Origin: Solirubrobacterales bacterium
GTDB taxonomy: Bacteria; Actinomycetota; Thermoleophilia; Solirubrobacterales; Solirubrobacteraceae
Length of the DNA stretch: 16,696 nt
Direction of reading: 5' to 3'
Assembly: GCA_013696535.1 (NCBI GenBank)
Contig: JACCYI010000268.1
Span: 1 to 16,696, forward strand
The first letter of the stretch is position 1. Every line of letters starts with the position of its first letter. Made by a program: the position numbers and the translations under genes. Positions 13,654 to 16,696 of the stretch are shown here, piece by piece. Under the pieces are notes generated by a model. It did not search any database and was not told the origin of the DNA. It worked only from the letters and a program-made list of their open reading frames with translations.

Positions 13654-14499
13654 CTACTTGAGCTTGAAGGCGCGAATGCGGTCGTCGTATTGCGCCGCGT
13701 CGCGGGCGTAGACGCCGTATGCGAGCGCCTGCAGCAACGACAGCAGTCCGACGTGGGATCGCACGTACGCGGGTGAGTTCGACGAGTAGTAGAGGGTACG
13801 GTCGGCGAGCTTGGAGACCTCCGAGAGGGTCGCGTCCACGATCGCCAGAGTTCCCGCACGGCGATGTCGCGCGATCTTCATGGCGCGCACCACGAGTGGG
13901 TGTGGGCGACCCGCGCTCAAGCCGACGACCAGCGTCTGCTCGTCGATGCGACCCAGCCGGGAGAGTGCCTCCTGCGACGGTGAGGCGGCGATCTCCGCAC
14001 GCACGTCGAGCAGCATGAGGAGATGTCGCAGGTAAGAGGCGAAGAACGCCATCTGATCCGTGCCCGCGATCAGCACACGGTCAGCGGTGGCGACCGATTC
14101 CACGGCCGCATCGATCTGGGAGCGCGAGATCCTGCGCGCCGTCTCCTCGACGTTGACGTGATCGGCGGCGACCGCTGACTCGAAGGGGCTCTGGTCGAGC
14201 GAGAAGAGCGGCGACACGGTCTCCATGCCGTGCGGGCCGTTCGGTCGCCGGCGGTACTCGTCGCGTGCCGCGGCCTGGAGCTCTGGAAAGCCCTCGAAGC
14301 CGAGTGACTGGGAGAAGCGCACGACCGTCGAGGACGAGGTGGAAGCGCGGCGGGCGAGCTCCTCGGCGGTATGAAAGGCGACCTCGTCGAGATGGTCGAC
14401 GACGTACTGCGCCACGTCCTTCTGGGAGCGGGAGAACTCGTCGAAGCGCGACGTGATGTACGACGACAGGTTCTGGTGGCCCTGAGCGGCGGGCGGCAT
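13654..14499 (-). CDS. RpiR/MurR-family transcriptional regulator (HTH plus SIS domain)
   Basis: Members bind DNA through an N-terminal helix-turn-helix and sense sugar phosphates through a C-terminal SIS domain. In this 281-residue protein the HTH domain spans about 10-85, with QKDVAQYVVDHLDEVAFHTAEELA and the recognition region SSSTVVRFSQSLGFEGFPELQ (56-75). The SIS domain spans about 125-270, with VLIAGTDQMA, LVVGLSAGRPHPLV, LAIVDATLSEVSKLADRTLY. The SIS loop reads LSAGR rather than the more common S-x-SGRT, so the ligand may differ. The ATG at 14499 has GAGGA 8 nt upstream; other in-frame ATGs at 14517 and 14529 lack such a site. It is directly upstream of gldA on the same strand, making gldA the obvious candidate target, and divergent from gluQRS. 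Confidence 0.88.
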   Translation of the reverse strand: MPPAAQGHQNLSSYITSRFDEFSRSQKDVAQYVVDHLDEVAFHTAEELARRASTSSSTVVRFSQSLGFEGFPELQAAARDEYRRRPNGPHGMETVSPLFSLDQSPFESAVAADHVNVEETARRISRSQIDAAVESVATADRVLIAGTDQMAFFASYLRHLLMLLDVRAEIAASPSQEALSRLGRIDEQTLVVGLSAGRPHPLVVRAMKIARHRRAGTLAIVDATLSEVSKLADRTLYYSSNSPAYVRSHVGLLSLLQALAYGVYARDAAQYDDRIRAFKLK

Positions 14500-14548
14500 C
14501 GTGACGGTCCTCGGCATGGCGGAGGGCATTTTCGACGGGGGACGCCGT

Positions 14549-14566
14549 GATCCTTCCGAAGCCATC
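14549..14566. promoter_or_regulatory. Possible operator between the RpiR-type gene and gluQRS
   Basis: The core CTTC-C-GAAG (14553-14561) is perfectly symmetric, and GAT (14549-14551) and ATC (14564-14566) flank it as a second, slightly offset inverted pair. It lies in the divergent intergenic space, next to a weak CATCAT box (14563-14568) that ends 7 nt before the gluQRS ATG. An autoregulatory RpiR-type site is possible. Confidence 0.25.
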
Positions 14567-14575
14567 ATTGGAGTG

Positions 14576-15478
14576 ATGAGCGCCCTGCCCCCCGCCGGCC
14601 GATTCGCGCCGAGCCCCACCGGCGACCTCCATCTGGGCAACCTGCGCACAGCCGTGCTGGCCTGGTTGTTCGCGCGCTTCGCCGGTGCCCGATTCCTCGT
14701 GCGGATGGAGGACCTGGACTCGGGACGTGTCCGACCCAGGGCTGCCGAGCGCCAGCTCGCAGACCTGGCGGCGCTCGGGCTCGACTGGGACGGGACGGTC
14801 GAATTCCAATCAGAGCGCACGGAGGTCTATGAGTCGGCCGTGGATCGCCTCCGCGCAGCTGACCTCGTGTACGAGTGCTTCTGCACCCGCGCCGAGATCC
14901 GCGAAGCGGTCTCGGCCCCGCACGGCCTGTCGCCTGACGGAGCCTATCCCGGTACCTGCGCCCGGTTATCGGACGAGGAGCGGGCCCGCCGGTCGAACGC
15001 CGGCCGCAGGGCTGCGCTGCGCGTGCGCGCCGGAGGGACGGAGATCGAATTCCACGACCGGATCATGGGACCTCGGCGCGGGAGGGTCGATGACTTCGTC
15101 GTGCGCCGCACCGACGGGGCGTTCGCCTACAACCTCGCGGTGGTGGTCGACGATGCCGCGCAGGGGATCGATGAGGTGGTCCGTGGTGCCGACCTGCTCG
15201 ACACCACGCCGCGTCAGCTACGGCTGGCCGGTCTGCTGCAACTCGAAGCGCCGAGGTTCGCGCACGTGCCACTCGTGCTGGGGCCGGACGGAGCGCGGCT
15301 CGCCAAGCGCCACGGAAGCGTGACGCTGCGCGACATGGCGCCGGAGCTCGCATTGAGGTGGATCGCGAGTTCGCTCGGGCTCGCGCGGCCTGGCGACGAG
15401 ACTCTCGACGCACGGGCGCTGCTCGAACGCTTCGAACCCCAGTCCCTGCCCCTCGAGCCGGTGACCTACGGAGCGTGA
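14576..15478 (+). CDS. gluQRS: Glutamyl-Q tRNA(Asp) synthetase
   Basis: GluQRS activates glutamate and attaches it to the queuosine base at position 34 of tRNA-Asp. The 300-residue protein is a truncated glutamyl-tRNA synthetase: it has the catalytic Rossmann domain but no anticodon-binding domain. Seen are FAPSPTGDLHLGN (10-22) with the HIGH-type motif, the ED-L substrate loop (RMEDLDSGR), the zinc site C101, C103, Y124 and C128 (CFC...Y-P-G-TC), AYNLAVVVDDAAQGIDEVVRGADLL, and the KMSKS-like loop LAKRHGSVTL (242-251). The length and the zinc site separate it from full GltX. The start at ATG 14576 fits the family; a GTG immediately before (14573) is in frame. It has no usable Shine-Dalgarno. 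It converges with the coiled-coil gene, with 7 nt between the stops. Confidence 0.94.
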   Translation: MSALPPAGRFAPSPTGDLHLGNLRTAVLAWLFARFAGARFLVRMEDLDSGRVRPRAAERQLADLAALGLDWDGTVEFQSERTEVYESAVDRLRAADLVYECFCTRAEIREAVSAPHGLSPDGAYPGTCARLSDEERARRSNAGRRAALRVRAGGTEIEFHDRIMGPRRGRVDDFVVRRTDGAFAYNLAVVVDDAAQGIDEVVRGADLLDTTPRQLRLAGLLQLEAPRFAHVPLVLGPDGARLAKRHGSVTLRDMAPELALRWIASSLGLARPGDETLDARALLERFEPQSLPLEPVTYGA

Positions 15479-15485
15479 GCGGGAG

Positions 15486-16676
15486 TCAGGCCACGATGAC
15501 CAGGACGGTCACCAGCACGATGGCGAGAAGCAGGAGGAGCACTCCGGCGATGGCACGCAGCGCCGGCGAGTCCTTGGGCGGACGTTCCGCGTAGCGTCGT
15601 GGAACCGGCGGAGTGCGCTGCGCGACCACGAAGACCCGCGGCCGGAACTGGTGCACCGGTGCGCGGTGGCGCGGGTTCGTGAGGACGAGGGTGTCCGTTG
15701 CCTCGTCTTCCAGCTCCTGAGCCGGGGGGCGGGTCTCGAACTGCTCTCCCGACGGTTCCGCCCGGGTGTCCGGCTCCATGGTGAGCGGCTCCGTGGCCTC
15801 CGACTCGGTGGTCTCGGGCTCCGCGGAGACCGGGAGCGCAGTCGTGACGGTGTCGGGGGCGGCGAGCCGTACCCGCAGTTGCTGCGCCTGCTCGATCGCG
15901 GCGTTGCGCTCCTCCTCCAGCGCTCGCTCCCGATCTCGAGCTTCCTCCTCCGCCGCCCCCGCACGAGCCCGCACCACGACCAGCTCGTCGCGCGCGCGGT
16001 CCGCCTCCAACAGCACCGCTGCGGCCTCCTCGCGGAACCGCTCGAGCTCGAGACGCAAAGCCGCGCCTTCCTCTCGCGCCGACTCCGCAGCTGACTTGGG
16101 CTGCGCGCCCGGGGCAGATCCGGCCGCCCGGCGTGCCGCCGATTCCTCCCGCGCGACTCGCACCGCCTTCCGCTCGGCCTCAGCCGTCGCCTGGGCCAGT
16201 CGCAGGAACTCCGTCGCCTGCTCGCGCTCGAAGGCCTCATGCCGGAACTCCGCCAGATCATCGCGCAGGCGCTCCGTCTCGAGGCGATTGGCCGCGAGCT
16301 GCCGGCGGGCAGCTTCGAGCTCGGCACGAACGGGATCGAAGTCGGTCGCACCGGATCGCTCGCCTCGCGGCGGAGATCCCCCCGGCGCGGGGAGCTCGAT
16401 GATCAGGTTCGAGCCGACTTCTAGCTCGAAGGAGCCGAGGTTTCCCCCTGGCCAACGGTACTCCGCTCGCCAGAGCGTGGGCTCCGGGTCGGCCAGAACG
16501 TCACCCGTGACGATGATGGGCTGCAGAAGCCGGCGCCCGTCCTCGTCGACGGCAAGGGTCGCCGGCCCGAGCCTGCGGGGGCGAGGCGCCCGCCATCGAC
16601 CCGCAACCTCGAGCCCCGATCCTCCGCCGGTCCACCCGAAGCGCTCAAGCTCGAAGGCGACACCACCGCGCGCCAC
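15486..16676 (-). CDS. Unrecognised tail-anchored coiled-coil protein
   Basis: I do not recognise this 396-residue protein. Residues 1-105 look beta-rich (VAFELERFGW, LEVAGRWRA, GPATLAVDEDGRRLL, LWRAEYRWPGG, SFELEVGSNLIIELP), a small globular domain with many Trp/Arg and alternating hydrophobics. Residues about 112-275 are Glu/Arg/Ala-rich, free of proline except for a short break near 187-195, and fit a long coiled coil. Residues 280-330 are acidic, Thr/Pro/Glu-rich and probably disordered. A basic Pro/Arg stretch (335-370) leads to one hydrophobic helix at the very end (373-396), with no residues beyond. This predicts a cytoplasmic protein held by a C-terminal membrane anchor. The start is GTG at 16676, with an in-frame stop two codons upstream, so it is not a fragment at the N-terminus. 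No operon partner is visible. Confidence 0.7.
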   Translation of the reverse strand: MARGGVAFELERFGWTGGGSGLEVAGRWRAPRPRRLGPATLAVDEDGRRLLQPIIVTGDVLADPEPTLWRAEYRWPGGNLGSFELEVGSNLIIELPAPGGSPPRGERSGATDFDPVRAELEAARRQLAANRLETERLRDDLAEFRHEAFEREQATEFLRLAQATAEAERKAVRVAREESAARRAAGSAPGAQPKSAAESAREEGAALRLELERFREEAAAVLLEADRARDELVVVRARAGAAEEEARDRERALEEERNAAIEQAQQLRVRLAAPDTVTTALPVSAEPETTESEATEPLTMEPDTRAEPSGEQFETRPPAQELEDEATDTLVLTNPRHRAPVHQFRPRVFVVAQRTPPVPRRYAERPPKDSPALRAIAGVLLLLLAIVLVTVLVIVA

Positions 16677-16696
16677 AGCTCACCGCTCTTGCGAGG

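Noticed and set aside
1..16696. Possible mobile element, CRISPR array, prophage or defence system
   Set aside because: No transposase, integrase, terminal repeats, regularly spaced repeats, or restriction, nuclease or toxin-antitoxin genes were found. Every stretch over 300 bases is covered by a gene with a plausible cellular role or, in one case, an unknown protein.

Overview
The window is GC-rich, densely coded bacterial chromosome and looks like housekeeping DNA. I see no phage genes, transposases, CRISPR array, or rRNA/tRNA gene. Composition, the pdxS-pdxT / yebC-ruvC-ruvA-ruvB / secD gene set, frequent GTG starts, ATGA/GTGA overlaps and several apparently leaderless starts suggest a high-GC actinobacterium, perhaps of the Thermoleophilia type. 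That placement is an inference from gene content, not a measured phylogeny.

Left block (1-4259, all minus strand): reading leftward, yebC, ruvC, ruvA and ruvB form a tight operon (ruvC/ruvA overlap by ATGA, ruvA/ruvB by GTGA). It encodes a YebC/TACO1-family protein and the Holliday-junction resolvase and branch-migration complex. A hairpin wraps the ruvB stop. Beyond it lie a small zinc-ribbon plus PAS-like protein and the N-terminal two-thirds or so of secD, cut by the window edge. The PAS-like gene occupies the slot where yajC often sits.

Middle block (4260-10289): a 45-bp divergent promoter separates yebC from a plus-strand pair, a phosphohexomutase (phosphomannomutase/phosphoglucomutase) and an LACTB2-like metallo-beta-lactamase hydrolase. 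A strong hairpin then separates these from a convergent RpiB/LacA-type isomerase. A second very short divergent promoter (32 bp) drives the isomerase and a two-gene proline catabolic operon: a PutA-like proline dehydrogenase and an L-glutamate gamma-semialdehyde dehydrogenase that overlap by one base.

Right block (10291-16696): a minus-strand series runs leftward as RpiR-family regulator, glycerol dehydrogenase (gldA), pdxS, pdxT and a histidine phosphatase. PdxS and PdxT are the two subunits of the PLP synthase. Divergent from the regulator is gluQRS (glutamyl-queuosine tRNA-Asp synthetase). Converging on it is a 396-residue unrecognised protein with an N-terminal beta-rich region, a long coiled coil and a C-terminal membrane anchor.

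In mycobacteria pdxS/pdxT, yebC, ruvCAB and yajC-secDF lie near each other on one strand. Here the same series is kept on the minus strand but split by the mostly plus-strand sugar-phosphate and proline genes. No clearly new system is visible. The points most worth a second look are the recurrent TANNNT boxes 6-8 nt before start codons, two very compact divergent promoters, the zinc-ribbon/PAS protein, inverted repeats before pdxS and gldA, and the tail-anchored coiled-coil protein.
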